Shown here in pieces: positions 48,348-57,628 of a stretch of DNA of 64,000 nucleotides. The position numbers and the translations under genes were made by a program. Within the stretch, counting starts at the first letter, position 1; each line of letters starts with the position of its first letter. The stretch lies in contig NZ_JACVOK010000001.1 in NCBI RefSeq assembly GCF_018882465.1, positions 124,001 to 188,000 on the forward strand, written 5' to 3'. This DNA comes from Polynucleobacter sp. 73C-SIWE (lineage in GTDB: Bacteria; Pseudomonadota; Gammaproteobacteria; Burkholderiales; Burkholderiaceae). The notes beneath the pieces were generated by a model. It searched no databases and had not been told where the DNA came from. It saw only the letters and a list, made by a program, of their open reading frames with translations.

Positions 48348-49357
48348 TCTTTTGTCTCCACCACAAAGGCTGCGGCAATACGCTCAACCATGCGATTCTT
48401 GGCGGCCTCATATGCGCGCTCTAAAGCAAAACCAAAGGCAAAGCGATCAGCAGAACCATGACTCTTAATCACACAACCGCGTAGACCCAACAATACCGCA
48501 CCGTTGTAACGACGATGGTCTACACGCTTGCGTACACGCAGCAATGGCACCATGGCACAAATTGCCATCAGTCTAGTCATCAACGAGCGCTTAAATTCTT
48601 CACGAATCATGCCACTCATCATTTTTGCCAAACCTTCACTAGCCTTGAGAACGACATTACCCACAAAACCATCGCATACGACGATATCGGTAGTGCCTTT
48701 AAAAATATCATTACCTTCTACGTTGCCGTAAAAGTTTAAATGAGTTTGACGGAGTAACTCGCTGGTTTGTTTGACAACCTCATTACCCTTAATCACTTCT
48801 TCCCCAATATTGAGAAGCCCAATTGAAGGGTTTTTCTTGCCATCAACCACCTGAACCATGACGTTTGCCATTTGGGCAAATTGCACCAAATGCATTGGCT
48901 CGCAATCTGCGTTTGCGCCCAGGTCGAGCATAGTTGTACCACCCCCTAATTCATTTGGGATAGCAGTAGCAATCGCAGGACGGTCAACACCTTCAAGGGT
49001 TTTGAGAATGTAGCGAGAAATCGCCATGAGTGCGCCAGTATTCCCAGAGGAAATGACAGCATCAGCTGCGCCCTCTTTGACTTGCTCAATAGCAACGCGC
49101 ATAGATGAATCTTTTTTGCGACGCAAGGCAACTTCGATGGGGTCGTCCATCAATACCACTTCGCTTGCGGGAATAATTTGAATGCGATCAGCGTGAGCTG
49201 TGGAGGATTTATCTAAAACTTGCTTGATTAAATCGGGGTCACCTACCAAGGCAATTCTCACATCGCTATGTTTTTCTAGAAAATCGCAGGCAGCAGGAAC
49301 CGTAACGACGACTCCATGATCTCCGCCCATGGCATCAATAGCTAGAGTAACGCTCAT
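48344..49357 (-). CDS. plsX: Phosphate acyltransferase
   Basis: Makes acyl-phosphate from acyl-ACP for phospholipid synthesis with PlsY. The 337 residues start [13 protein letters not shown] and have [11 protein letters not shown] and [12 protein letters not shown], which are PlsX signatures. It is translationally coupled to fabH by a 4-base overlap and separated from rpmF by a terminator-like hairpin. Confidence 0.97.
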   Translation of the reverse strand: MSVTLAIDAMGGDHGVVVTVPAACDFLEKHSDVRIALVGDPDLIKQVLDKSSTAHADRIQIIPASEVVLMDDPIEVALRRKKDSSMRVAIEQVKEGAADAVISSGNTGALMAISRYILKTLEGVDRPAIATAIPNELGGGTTMLDLGANADCEPMHLVQFAQMANVMVQVVDGKKNPSIGLLNIGEEVIKGNEVVKQTSELLRQTHLNFYGNVEGNDIFKGTTDIVVCDGFVGNVVLKASEGLAKMMSGMIREEFKRSLMTRLMAICAMVPLLRVRKRVDHRRYNGAVLLGLRGCVIKSHGSADRFAFGFALERAYEAAKNRMVERIAAAFVVETKE

Positions 49358-49391
49358 AAACTCATTGACTGCTGCAAGTGATTTATCTAAG

Positions 49392-49419
49392 AAAAAAGCG
49401 GCTGTTTTGGGAGCCGCTT
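49392..49419 (-). terminator. Terminator/attenuator between rpmF and plsX
   Basis: On the minus strand AAGCGGCT and AGCCGCTT (complements at 49412-49419 and 49396-49403) form an 8-bp stem with loop CCCAAAAC, followed by TTTT. Because plsX continues on the same strand 35 bases later, it probably reduces rather than abolishes readthrough. Confidence 0.7.
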
Positions 49420-49441
49420 CGATCTATTTAGACTAAAAGAA

Positions 49442-49621
49442 TTAGTCGTTTTTTGTTTTAACAACTTTACGGCCACGATAGTAGCCGTTTGGTGAAATGT
49501 GGTGGCGCAAATGAGCCTCACCAGTTGTGGCTTCAACAGCCGTAGCAGGTGCGGTCAAAAAGTCGTGCGCACGGTGCATGCCACGTTTGGAAGGTGATTT
49601 TTTGTTTTGTTGAACGGCCAT
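49442..49621 (-). CDS. rpmF: 50S ribosomal protein L32
   Basis: A 59-residue ribosomal protein starting [20 protein letters not shown] and ending [14 protein letters not shown], a clear L32. It lies between yceD and plsX, the conserved order. The N-terminal Met-Ala-Val and RRGxxRxH-type stretch are typical. Confidence 0.97.
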   Translation of the reverse strand: MAVQQNKKSPSKRGMHRAHDFLTAPATAVEATTGEAHLRHHISPNGYYRGRKVVKTKND

Positions 49622-49735
49622 ATTGAACTCCTAAGCAAGGCGACATTCTAGCATGATAAATCAGCTAAATGCTTGATTTATCGATAGAGATTACTTAAAA
49701 CAACTAGGGTAACGAGGGCCTATTTGGAGCCCGAT

Positions 49736-50314
49736 TTATGAGTTTTTCTTCATATTTTTCAATATGTTAAAGGGATTTTCGCGCTCATCAACTCCCTCAC
49801 CCCCATCCTCTAATCCAAAAACTGAAGCATGGGGCTCACAAAAGCCCTCCGGATGCTTTGGAATCAAGGGTAAAGACAGTAAAACCTCATCCTCAATGGT
49901 TTCCAAGAGGTTGAAATGCTGGCTGGCGACCAAAGGCTCCTGTTCCTCATCCTCCATGGGGTAATCATCAGCCTCAGCTTCAGTGGCAAGCAGGACAAAA
50001 CGGCGTTTTTCATCTAAATCCACAGTGCAGTCTTGCAAACAGCGCTGACAAACCAGTTGAAGGCGCCCTTTTAGGCCCAATTCCAGGATTTGGCGAGACT
50101 CACTCCCAGGCGAATCTTCAAAATGGGTCTCCATTTGCCAATCAAAGCCATCCCCCGGATTAATACTGGAAGCCTCCTCAGCCAACCTAGGCATATCAGA
50201 AATAGGCAAAAAACCAGCTCCTCGATAAGACTGGGGGGCACAAAAATCGACCTTTTTTAAAGCGCTGGGCTCGGCCGATAACTGGACTTGAGGTAAAACT
50301 TGATTACGATTCAT
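49736..50314 (-). CDS. yceD: YceD/DUF177 protein (23S rRNA accumulation)
   Basis: A 192-residue protein of the DUF177 family that precedes rpmF in most bacteria. The Cys pair in LVCQRCLQDC and the acidic stretch EADDYPMEDEEQEPL are family features, and the C-terminal EDEVLLSLPLIPKHPEGFCEP carries the second Cys region. E. coli YceD affects 23S rRNA levels. It is divergent from maf. Confidence 0.92.
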   Translation of the reverse strand: MNRNQVLPQVQLSAEPSALKKVDFCAPQSYRGAGFLPISDMPRLAEEASSINPGDGFDWQMETHFEDSPGSESRQILELGLKGRLQLVCQRCLQDCTVDLDEKRRFVLLATEAEADDYPMEDEEQEPLVASQHFNLLETIEDEVLLSLPLIPKHPEGFCEPHASVFGLEDGGEGVDERENPFNILKNMKKNS

Positions 50315-50355
50315 GACATCAGTCTAAATCAAGGCCCCTTCGAAAGTCCGTAGCA

Positions 50356-50952
50356 ATGAGCAAATTAATCAATCCGCCCCTCATCCTGGCATCGACCTCG
50401 GCATATCGCCGCGAGCTTTTGGGTCGTCTGCGCATTCCTTTTGAAGTCGTTTCCCCCAAAGTAGATGAAACACCACTCACCGGCGAGAGCACTCTCGAAT
50501 TAGCCTTACGTCTTGCCACTGCAAAAGCTGCGGCAGTTGCTAAGGATCACCCCAATGCATGGGTAATCGGTTCTGACCAAGTTGCAGATTTGTGTGGCGC
50601 CGCAATTGGTAAGCCTGGAAATTTTGAAAGAGCTCTCGCTCAACTGCAACTCATGCGTGGACAAACGGTGACTTTTCATACCGCACTTTGCTTAATGAAA
50701 GGCGAGCAGCAAACAACCTTAAACGTGCCCACTGAAGTGACCTTTCGAAAACTATCAGATGAGGTTTTAGAAAGTTATTTGCTTGCGGAAGAACCTTATG
50801 ACTGCGCTGGCAGCGCCAAGTCTGAGGGCCTTGGCATTAGCCTTTTGGAGTCCATTCAAAGTAATGACCCATCAGCCCTGATTGGCCTGCCACTCATTGC
50901 TTTAACCGGTTTATTACGTGATGCTGGTTTTCTAATTCCATCGAAGAATTAA
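50356..50952 (+). CDS. maf: Maf family nucleotide pyrophosphatase
   Basis: A house-cleaning nucleoside triphosphate pyrophosphatase of 198 residues. It has LILASTSAYRRELLGRL at the start, VDETPLTGES, the catalytic Asp in WVIGSDQVADL and YDCAGSAKSEGLG. The neighbouring yceD-rpmF-plsX order and the Cys/Ser pattern fit YceF-type Maf (m7GTP preference in E. coli); the exact substrate is inferred. Confidence 0.93.
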   Translation: MSKLINPPLILASTSAYRRELLGRLRIPFEVVSPKVDETPLTGESTLELALRLATAKAAAVAKDHPNAWVIGSDQVADLCGAAIGKPGNFERALAQLQLMRGQTVTFHTALCLMKGEQQTTLNVPTEVTFRKLSDEVLESYLLAEEPYDCAGSAKSEGLGISLLESIQSNDPSALIGLPLIALTGLLRDAGFLIPSKN

Positions 50953-50972
50953 GAGATCGAATCAATCTATTC

Positions 50973-51743
50973 ATGTCCAAGTTAGGCACACTCTATCTAG
51001 TTCCCAATACTTTGGGTGATGACGCGCGCACTGAACAATTGCCGTGGGTATTGCCTCATCAAACGCTTTTACAAACTGCCAAACTCAAACACTGGATTGT
51101 TGAGGATGCGAAAACAGCACGTGCATTATTAAAAGCCGTTGATAGTGTTGCTCCGCTTGCTTGCACTATTCAAGAAATGCACATGAGTGAGTGGCGCGGT
51201 GCAGCTCGCAATGCAAAATATGGTGATACTGTGAAGCCTGCTGATTTACTCAAACCATTGCTTGATGGTAATGACATGGGCTTAATGTCTGAAGCTGGTG
51301 TGCCGGGTGTTGCCGATCCAGGCGCAGAACTTGTTCTAGCAGCACATCGGTTGGGCGCCCAGGTAAAGCCTTTAGTGGGGCCAAGCTCTATCTTGCTGGG
51401 TTTAATGGCCAGCGGTCTCAACGGTCAACGCTTTGCCTTTCAGGGATATCTGCCGCATGATGCCCACGAGCGGAGTGCAAAGTTGAAGCAGCTTGAAGTA
51501 GAGTCTCGAAAATTACAGCAAACTCAGATTTGGATTGAGACGCCCTATCGCAATACCGCGATGTTGATGGCGTGCTTAAATTCTTTAGCACCACAATCCT
51601 TACTCTGCTTGGGTGTTGATCTCAGCCTCACTTCAGAAATGATCGCAACATTATCGATTGCAGAGTGGCGTAAGCGCTATCCAAATGAAGGTGCATGCGC
51701 TTCCTTGCAAAATAGGCCAACGGTATTTCTACTGTTGGCCTAA
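50973..51743 (+). CDS. Tetrapyrrole-methylase-fold SAM methyltransferase (RsmI-like paralogue)
   Basis: A 256-residue protein with the tetrapyrrole methylase/RsmI fold: GTLYLVPNTLGDD at the front, MGLMSEAGVPGVADPGAELVLAAH (matching the RsmI VSDAGTPxISDPG region), PLVGPSSILLGLMASGLNGQRFAFQGYLP and WIETPYRNTAML. The opening differs from the usual RsmI VATPIGNL and an Asp of the SDAG loop is Glu here, so it is probably not the 16S rRNA C1402 methyltransferase itself. Target unknown. It follows maf by 20 bases. Confidence 0.8.
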   Translation: MSKLGTLYLVPNTLGDDARTEQLPWVLPHQTLLQTAKLKHWIVEDAKTARALLKAVDSVAPLACTIQEMHMSEWRGAARNAKYGDTVKPADLLKPLLDGNDMGLMSEAGVPGVADPGAELVLAAHRLGAQVKPLVGPSSILLGLMASGLNGQRFAFQGYLPHDAHERSAKLKQLEVESRKLQQTQIWIETPYRNTAMLMACLNSLAPQSLLCLGVDLSLTSEMIATLSIAEWRKRYPNEGACASLQNRPTVFLLLA

Positions 51744-51778
51744 GAGTTGACGTTTTTCCCTAGCTTAGGAATTGATTC

Positions 51779-52726
51779 TTACTTTAGATCTGGTGCCTTT
51801 ACTAAAGCTTTGCCAGCAGCAGCACCTGCCTCAGCACCGAAGCGCTTGGCTACACGCTCTGCAAAATTTTCTTTCATGGTGTAGTCCAAAATATCTGGGG
51901 CTTTGAAGATATCGCGCGCTACGGACTCAACTGTGCCGTAACCATCAGCTAAACCAATTTTGACAGCCTGTTCGCCATTCCATATGCGGCCGGAGAATAA
52001 ATCAGGGACATCTTTTAAACGTGTCCCGCGACCCTCTTTCACTACAGCAATAAATTGCTGATGAATCTCGTCAATCATGGTCTTCACCATCTCAACTTGC
52101 TTTGGATCTTCTTTGCTAAATGGATCGAGCATGCCTTTATTGGATCCCGAGGTAATCATGCGACGGGTTACACCTAACTTATCCATCAAGCCTGTAAAGC
52201 CAAAGCCTTCCATGATCACGCCGATTGAACCCACCAAGCTAGCCTTATCCACCAAAATCTGATCCCCAGCTACTGCAACATAGTAGCCACCTGAAGCACA
52301 AATATCTTCAACCACTACATAAAATGGTTTGTTCGGATAGAGCTTGCGTAAGCGATGAATCTCATCATTAATCATTCCTGCTTGAACCGGTGAACCGCCG
52401 GGACTATTGATACGCAGAACCACGCCGGCACTATGCTCATTCTCAAATGCAGAAAGTAGTGAAGAGTTGATGTCTAAAGCATTGGCCATTGAGCTCGATG
52501 AAATCTCACCCTCTAATGTCACCATAGCGGTGTGCTTTTCTCCTGCCATACCGCGCCCCGGCAGATGAAAATCAAATACCGCAAGAACTACCCCAACGAT
52601 CACCACCAAGGTCAGCACTCGCAGTACAGCTCTCCAACGACGCGCTTTGCGTGTCTCCTTCAAATTCTCAAGGAGCAAATGCTCAAGAGCTTGACGTTCC
52701 CAGTTTGGATTTGGATTGTTTTCCAT
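51779..52726 (-). CDS. sppA: Signal peptide peptidase, S49 family
   Basis: An inner-membrane serine protease degrading cleaved signal peptides. The 315 residues have one N-terminal transmembrane segment (about 36-53), RINSPGGSPVQAG, the nucleophile Ser in DICASGGYYVAVAGD and the general-base Lys probably in SNKGMLDPFSKED. It is the short single-domain type. It is 29 bases after the HAD gene on the same strand. Confidence 0.93.
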   Translation of the reverse strand: MENNPNPNWERQALEHLLLENLKETRKARRWRAVLRVLTLVVIVGVVLAVFDFHLPGRGMAGEKHTAMVTLEGEISSSSMANALDINSSLLSAFENEHSAGVVLRINSPGGSPVQAGMINDEIHRLRKLYPNKPFYVVVEDICASGGYYVAVAGDQILVDKASLVGSIGVIMEGFGFTGLMDKLGVTRRMITSGSNKGMLDPFSKEDPKQVEMVKTMIDEIHQQFIAVVKEGRGTRLKDVPDLFSGRIWNGEQAVKIGLADGYGTVESVARDIFKAPDILDYTMKENFAERVAKRFGAEAGAAAGKALVKAPDLK

Positions 52727-52755
52727 CTTGATTCCTTAGTATTGCTTATTGTGGT

Positions 52756-53442
52756 TTACAGATTTTGCTTGAGCCATTGTGACAGTTGCGCCACATCATC
52801 TACATGCGCCAATGAAGGGGATGTTTTTAAAGTGTCTGGGGGATGCGCGCCGTAGGTTACTGCCACAGCATCTACGCCAGCATTGGCTGCCATGTCTAAA
52901 TCGTGGGTGGTATCTCCAATCATTAGCATCCGGCGCGTAGGTACCTGAGTCACATCAGATAACTCTAGCAACATTCCTGGATGGGGCTTTGAGAAGGACT
53001 CATCAGCCGTCCGTGTTTCATGAAAAAGATGCCCGATTTGATGGTGCTTTAAGGAGCGGTCTAACCCTACTCTAGATTTACCTGTAGCAACGCCCAATAG
53101 ATATTGATCTTCGCGTAAATTTTCTAGCAGCTCACGAATGCCTACAAATAAATGAAGCTCATGATCTTTTGCGAGGTAGTGGTAACGAAAACGATCTGTC
53201 AGTTTTGGAAAGTTGGATGGCTCAATCCAAGGAACCGCCCTACGCAATGAATCCTGAATGCCCAAACCAATCACTGAACTTGCCAATGCATCATCAGGCT
53301 CTTTAAAACCTAAATCACGACAAGCTTGCTGAATGCAATGCACGATGGTTGGCGTGGAATCCATAATGGTTCCATCCCAATCCCACACGATCAGGTCATA
53401 GCGGCGGTCGGATTTATCTCCGAATTTACGGATTTGGCTCAT
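52756..53442 (-). CDS. HAD-IA hydrolase, phosphoglycolate phosphatase-like
   Basis: A 228-residue HAD phosphatase. Motif I is IVWDWDGTIMDST, motif II GVATGKSR, the Lys is in SFSKPHPGML and motif IV MIGDTTHDLDMA. Similar to Gph and to YjjG/PPase-like HADs that hydrolyse phosphoglycolate or housekeeping phosphates; the substrate is not fixed by sequence. Its start overlaps the rluC stop by 4 bases. Confidence 0.88.
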   Translation of the reverse strand: MSQIRKFGDKSDRRYDLIVWDWDGTIMDSTPTIVHCIQQACRDLGFKEPDDALASSVIGLGIQDSLRRAVPWIEPSNFPKLTDRFRYHYLAKDHELHLFVGIRELLENLREDQYLLGVATGKSRVGLDRSLKHHQIGHLFHETRTADESFSKPHPGMLLELSDVTQVPTRRMLMIGDTTHDLDMAANAGVDAVAVTYGAHPPDTLKTSPSLAHVDDVAQLSQWLKQNL

Positions 53443-54467
53443 GACGCTTCTATTGGTTCAAAATTCTTCATCATCGCCGCAAACTCAGCTGGCAGCGGGG
53501 ACTCAATCCGCATCTTCTCACCAGTACGGGGATGCGTGAAACCCGCAAGATGAGCATGGAGATAGAGTCGTTTCGATTTAATCACCTTGTCTTGATCTTC
53601 AAAGCCATATTTATCATCGCCCAAAATTGCATGGCCCAGCTTCTGAAGGTGCACGCGGATCTGATGGGTGCGGCCTGTTTTTAACTGAGCCTCTGCCAAT
53701 GTGATGGCGGCATCCGCACGCTTCATAGTTTTGCTAACGCGCAACGCGGTGTGGCTTGGCAACCCTTCAGGATCAACTCGAACCCTGCGTTCACCATTCG
53801 CCAAGAGGTATTTATGCAATGGATACTTTAGTTGCATCACTTGCGCACCCTGCTGAATTTCTCCATGGGCTAGTAAGTAGTAGCGCTTATCTGTTTGACC
53901 TTCACGAATTTGACGGTGCAACTCCACTAGAGCGCTACGCTTCTTAGCAAGCAGCAATACGCCAGAGGTATCTCGATCCAAACGGTGAACCAACTCCAGG
54001 AACTTCAATTCTGGGCGAGTAATGCGCAAAGTCTCAATCACCCCCAGAGCAATTCCAGAACCGCCATGCACAGCTAAGCCAGGAGGTTTATCTACTATTA
54101 AGAGAGCCTCATCCTCAAAAAGGATAGGCATTTTGTCTGAGTAACCGTGGGCTCTGGATTTGGTTTGAGCACTATTAACTGCTGCCATTTGGGCAGGCTC
54201 AGCAATTCTGACGGGGGGAAGACGCACTACATCACCCTCAATGAGTCGGGTAGTTGGCTCAGCCCGCTTTTTATTCACCCGCACTTCGCCCGAACGAATA
54301 ATCCGATAAACGTGACTTTTGGGGACTCCTTTAGCCCAGCGTAACAAATAGTTATCCAAGCGCTGACCAGCCTCTTCCGGACCAATCGTCTGGAGATGCA
54401 CTGCAGCAGGTGCTGAAGTTGTATGCGTTTTTACCTTTAAAGGCTTGGAAATGGGTTCAGATTTCAT
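53439..54467 (-). CDS. rluC: 23S rRNA pseudouridine synthase, RluC type
   Basis: Converts uridines of 23S rRNA to pseudouridine. The 342 residues have an N-terminal S4 RNA-binding domain (about 35-95, GQRLDNYLLRWAKGVPKSHVYRII) and the RluA catalytic domain with the Asp in LVHRLDRDTSGVLLLAKKR. E. coli RluC is often divergent from rne as here, supporting the name. Confidence 0.92.
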   Translation of the reverse strand: MKSEPISKPLKVKTHTTSAPAAVHLQTIGPEEAGQRLDNYLLRWAKGVPKSHVYRIIRSGEVRVNKKRAEPTTRLIEGDVVRLPPVRIAEPAQMAAVNSAQTKSRAHGYSDKMPILFEDEALLIVDKPPGLAVHGGSGIALGVIETLRITRPELKFLELVHRLDRDTSGVLLLAKKRSALVELHRQIREGQTDKRYYLLAHGEIQQGAQVMQLKYPLHKYLLANGERRVRVDPEGLPSHTALRVSKTMKRADAAITLAEAQLKTGRTHQIRVHLQKLGHAILGDDKYGFEDQDKVIKSKRLYLHAHLAGFTHPRTGEKMRIESPLPAEFAAMMKNFEPIEAS

Positions 54468-54931
54468 GATTTATCTCTCTTACCGCCTCGTTCTGAGACG
54501 ACAAGGGACTCAACAATACCCCATTGTCATTCAACTTGTGCCGTATAATCAACGCTCTAGCCAATTTATTGGCCCGATATGAACCTGAAGTCAGGTTTAA
54601 ATCGTGGAGCTTGGAGTCGCCCTTTAAAAGACTCCCGGGGTTGCCCCTCCCCCGTTGTAATGAGGCGCAGGGTTGGTGTGCCGTATGCCGCGACCCGCGA
54701 TTAGAAGACAGTTTTCAGGCGCGCGCCTGCATTGATGACCTAAAGGAGGTCTCTGCGGCGATCGTCAAGTGTGGCACCGATTTAACCACCCGTTAATTTG
54801 GTGAGCTGGGTAATAAATGCCCAGATTTGTATGATCCACACTCTTAAACCGCCAGAGGCTATGCCTTAAGCGGTATCTAACCTGTCCCCTAACGCAGCGC
54901 GCAACGACATCCTCCCCCATAGGAGAGTGTT
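54468..54931 (+). promoter_or_regulatory. Long leader region of rne
   Basis: A 464-base gap between divergent rluC and rne. It has a perfect -10 TATAAT at 54544-54549; TTGTCA at 54524-54529 is too close (14 bases) to be a convincing -35. A start near 54556 would give a 5' UTR of about 375 bases, GC-rich and hairpin-prone. E. coli rne has a 361-base leader through which RNase E controls its own mRNA, so a similar autoregulatory role is likely. A 90-codon frame at 54524-54796 is judged non-coding. Confidence 0.6.
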
Positions 54932-57535
54932 ATGAAACGCATGTTGTTTAATGCAACTCAACAAGAAGAGTTGCGAGTTGCCATCGTTGATGGCCAAAAA
55001 CTCATCGATATTGATATCGAAGCTGCCGGTCGCGAGCAACGCAAAGGCAATATTTACAAAGGTGTTATTACCCGCATTGAGCCCTCCCTGGAGGCTTGCT
55101 TTGTCAACTACGGTGAAGAGCGTCATGGCTTCTTACCATTTAAAGAAGTTGCCAGAACCTATTTCAAAGAGGGTATCGATGTTCGCAACGCCTCCATTAA
55201 GGATGCCCTGCGCGAAGGTCAAGAAATCATTGTTCAAGTAGAAAAAGAAGAGCGTGGCCAAAAAGGTGCCGCCCTAACTTCCTTTATCTCCTTGGCTGGC
55301 CGCTATTTGGTATTAATGCCAAATAACCCACGTGGAGGCGGCGTTTCCCGTCGTATTGAAGGTGAAGACCGTCAAGAACTCCGTGAAGCCATGGCTCAAT
55401 TAGAAGTAGCTGATGGCATGAGCATCATTGCTCGTACGGCTGGTATTGGTCGTGATGCTACCGAATTGCAATGGGACTTAAGTTACCTAATGCAGTTGTG
55501 GAAAGCGATTGATGAAGCTGCCAAAGGCAATTCAGCCCCATTACTCATTTATCTCGAATCTAGCCTAGTCATTCGTGCAATTCGCGATTACTTCCAACCT
55601 GATATCGGCGAGATCCTCATCGATACCGATGACATCTACGAACAAGCCGCTGCATTTATGTCGGTAGTCATGCCAGATAATTTGCCAAGAGTGAAGCGCT
55701 ATCAGGATGATGTGCCTTTGTTCTCGCGTTTCCAAATTGAACATCAGATCGAAACTGCGTACTCACGTACTGTGCCTTTGCCATCAGGCGGCGCAATCGT
55801 GATTGACCACACCGAAGCTTTAGTTTCTGTGGACGTGAACTCCGCACGTGCAACCCGTGGTTCTGATATTGAAGAAACTGCTACCCGAACCAACTTAGAA
55901 GCTGCCGATGAAATCGCCCGTCAAGCACGTTTACGTGACTTGGGTGGTTTGATCGTGATCGACTTCATCGATATGGAATCGAGCAAAGCACAGAAAGATG
56001 TTGAGAATCGCCTACGCGATGCTCTGCGTCATGACCGCGCGCGCGTTCAGATGGGCAAGATCTCCAAGTTTGGCTTGATGGAAATGTCACGCCAGCGCTT
56101 GCGCCCTGCCCTCTCTGAAGGTAGCCATGTAACCTGCCCACGTTGTAACGGTACTGGTCACATTCGAGATACTGAATCTTCAGCATTGCAAGTTCTGCGC
56201 ATCATTCAAGAAGAAGCAATGAAAGAGAACACTGCAGCGATTCATACACAGGTACCAGTCGAAGTGGCTGCATTCCTCTTGAACGAAAAACGTGCTGAAG
56301 TCATCAAGATTGAAACTCGCTTCAAAGTAAATGTCTTGATGGTTCCAAATAAGCATTTGGAGACTCCACATTACAAGTTAGAGCGTTTACGTCATGATGA
56401 TCCACGCTTGGATGATCAAAAAGCGAGCTATGTGATGGCTGAAGAGGCTGCTCGTGAGCTCGAGACCGACACTACAGTAAGTCGTAAAGATGCTGATGTG
56501 AAGGTGCGCCCTGAAGCTGCTGTTAAGGGTATTACTCCAACTCAACCCGCACCAATTAGCCAACCTCGTCCAGCACGTACTGAAAAAGTACAAACTGAGA
56601 GCTCTGGTGGTTTCTTTGGATTTATTAAAAAGATGTTCTCCTCCTCTCCTGCAGCAGAAGAGAAGCCAGCGCCAAGCAATGCTCGTGGTCGCAACCAAGG
56701 TCGCAATGGCAATGGCGGTGATCGTAATCGTGGTCGCAATCGTCGTGGCGAACGTAATGGTGAGCGTGCAGAGCGCCCAGCGGTAACTGCTGCTGAAGGC
56801 ACTGCTGAGGCTAACAACAATCGCAACGGCAATCGCAATCCAGGTAATAACCGTAACGGCAATCGCAGTGGTCCAAAGCCAGAGCGCCAAGCAAACCCAG
56901 CTGCAGTAACTCCTGCAACCGAAGCTGCTCCAGGTGAGACTGCACCAACTACTGATGGCGAAGAGCGTCGTGGTCGTGGTCGCAATCGTCGTGGTCGTGG
57001 TCGCAATCGTAATGATCGTGGCGAACGCGAAGAGAATGGTGACACAGCTACTGCAGTGGCAGCAAGTCCATTTACAGGTCCTCCTGTAGGGATGGCTGGC
57101 GCATCTGCATCAATGCCGATTCAGAATCTTGCCAATAGCTTTGGTAATACAAAACCTACTAAGGAAAGACAAGAGAGGGCACCACGTCCTCCACGCCAAC
57201 CCAATCGTCCAGCGCAAGGTACTCAAAGTACTCCAGCAGCAGCTCCAGTTGCAGCAGTGGCAGTGGCGGCAGTTTCGACTATTGAAGTGATTGCTAAGCC
57301 TGCACCAGAGCTTCCGAAGGTTGCCTTCCAGGCACTTGAAGAAACTCCTTTGCATAGCGTTGTGCAATCTGCCGGCATGATTTGGGTTGCTACTGATGCC
57401 TCTAAGCATGCAGAAGCCCAAAGCCAGATTCAACCTGAGTCAACTAACTTAGGCAGAACGCCCAAACCTGCAGCAGCCCGACCAGAAGGTCCCATGGTTT
57501 TAGTTGAAACCGGCGGCCAAGAAAAAACGGTTTAA
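54932..57535 (+). CDS. rne: Ribonuclease E
   Basis: The essential endonuclease of mRNA decay and rRNA/tRNA processing. The 867 residues hold the catalytic half: S1 domain (about 35-125), RNase H-like and DNase I-like parts with VSVDVNSARATRG and VIDFIDME, and the Zn-link CPRCNGTG. The C-terminal part from about 510 is unstructured, with an amphipathic GFFGFIKKMFS near 565 that may bind the membrane, then Arg/Asn/Gly-rich repeats (about 590-700) for RNA binding, and a final conserved segment. AGGAGAG precedes the ATG. Confidence 0.97.
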   Translation: MKRMLFNATQQEELRVAIVDGQKLIDIDIEAAGREQRKGNIYKGVITRIEPSLEACFVNYGEERHGFLPFKEVARTYFKEGIDVRNASIKDALREGQEIIVQVEKEERGQKGAALTSFISLAGRYLVLMPNNPRGGGVSRRIEGEDRQELREAMAQLEVADGMSIIARTAGIGRDATELQWDLSYLMQLWKAIDEAAKGNSAPLLIYLESSLVIRAIRDYFQPDIGEILIDTDDIYEQAAAFMSVVMPDNLPRVKRYQDDVPLFSRFQIEHQIETAYSRTVPLPSGGAIVIDHTEALVSVDVNSARATRGSDIEETATRTNLEAADEIARQARLRDLGGLIVIDFIDMESSKAQKDVENRLRDALRHDRARVQMGKISKFGLMEMSRQRLRPALSEGSHVTCPRCNGTGHIRDTESSALQVLRIIQEEAMKENTAAIHTQVPVEVAAFLLNEKRAEVIKIETRFKVNVLMVPNKHLETPHYKLERLRHDDPRLDDQKASYVMAEEAARELETDTTVSRKDADVKVRPEAAVKGITPTQPAPISQPRPARTEKVQTESSGGFFGFIKKMFSSSPAAEEKPAPSNARGRNQGRNGNGGDRNRGRNRRGERNGERAERPAVTAAEGTAEANNNRNGNRNPGNNRNGNRSGPKPERQANPAAVTPATEAAPGETAPTTDGEERRGRGRNRRGRGRNRNDRGEREENGDTATAVAASPFTGPPVGMAGASASMPIQNLANSFGNTKPTKERQERAPRPPRQPNRPAQGTQSTPAAAPVAAVAVAAVSTIEVIAKPAPELPKVAFQALEETPLHSVVQSAGMIWVATDASKHAEAQSQIQPESTNLGRTPKPAAARPEGPMVLVETGGQEKTV

Positions 57536-57628
57536 TGCTGCTTTAAGCTTTTCTCCGGACTGCCATTTATCCTGCAAGGATATCTGGTGGTTTGGCAGAA
57601 ACACCGTTTCATAGCCATAATTGAGAAC

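Noticed and set aside
54524..54796. A 90-codon frame in the rne leader
   Set aside because: No recognisable protein features and it overlaps the predicted -10. The region is better explained as a structured 5' UTR.
56387..57045. Two minus-strand frames of 167 codons opposite the rne tail
   Set aside because: The low-complexity Arg/Pro/Leu or Ala/Thr/Ile composition mirrors the repetitive Arg/Asn/Gly codons of the RNase E tail.
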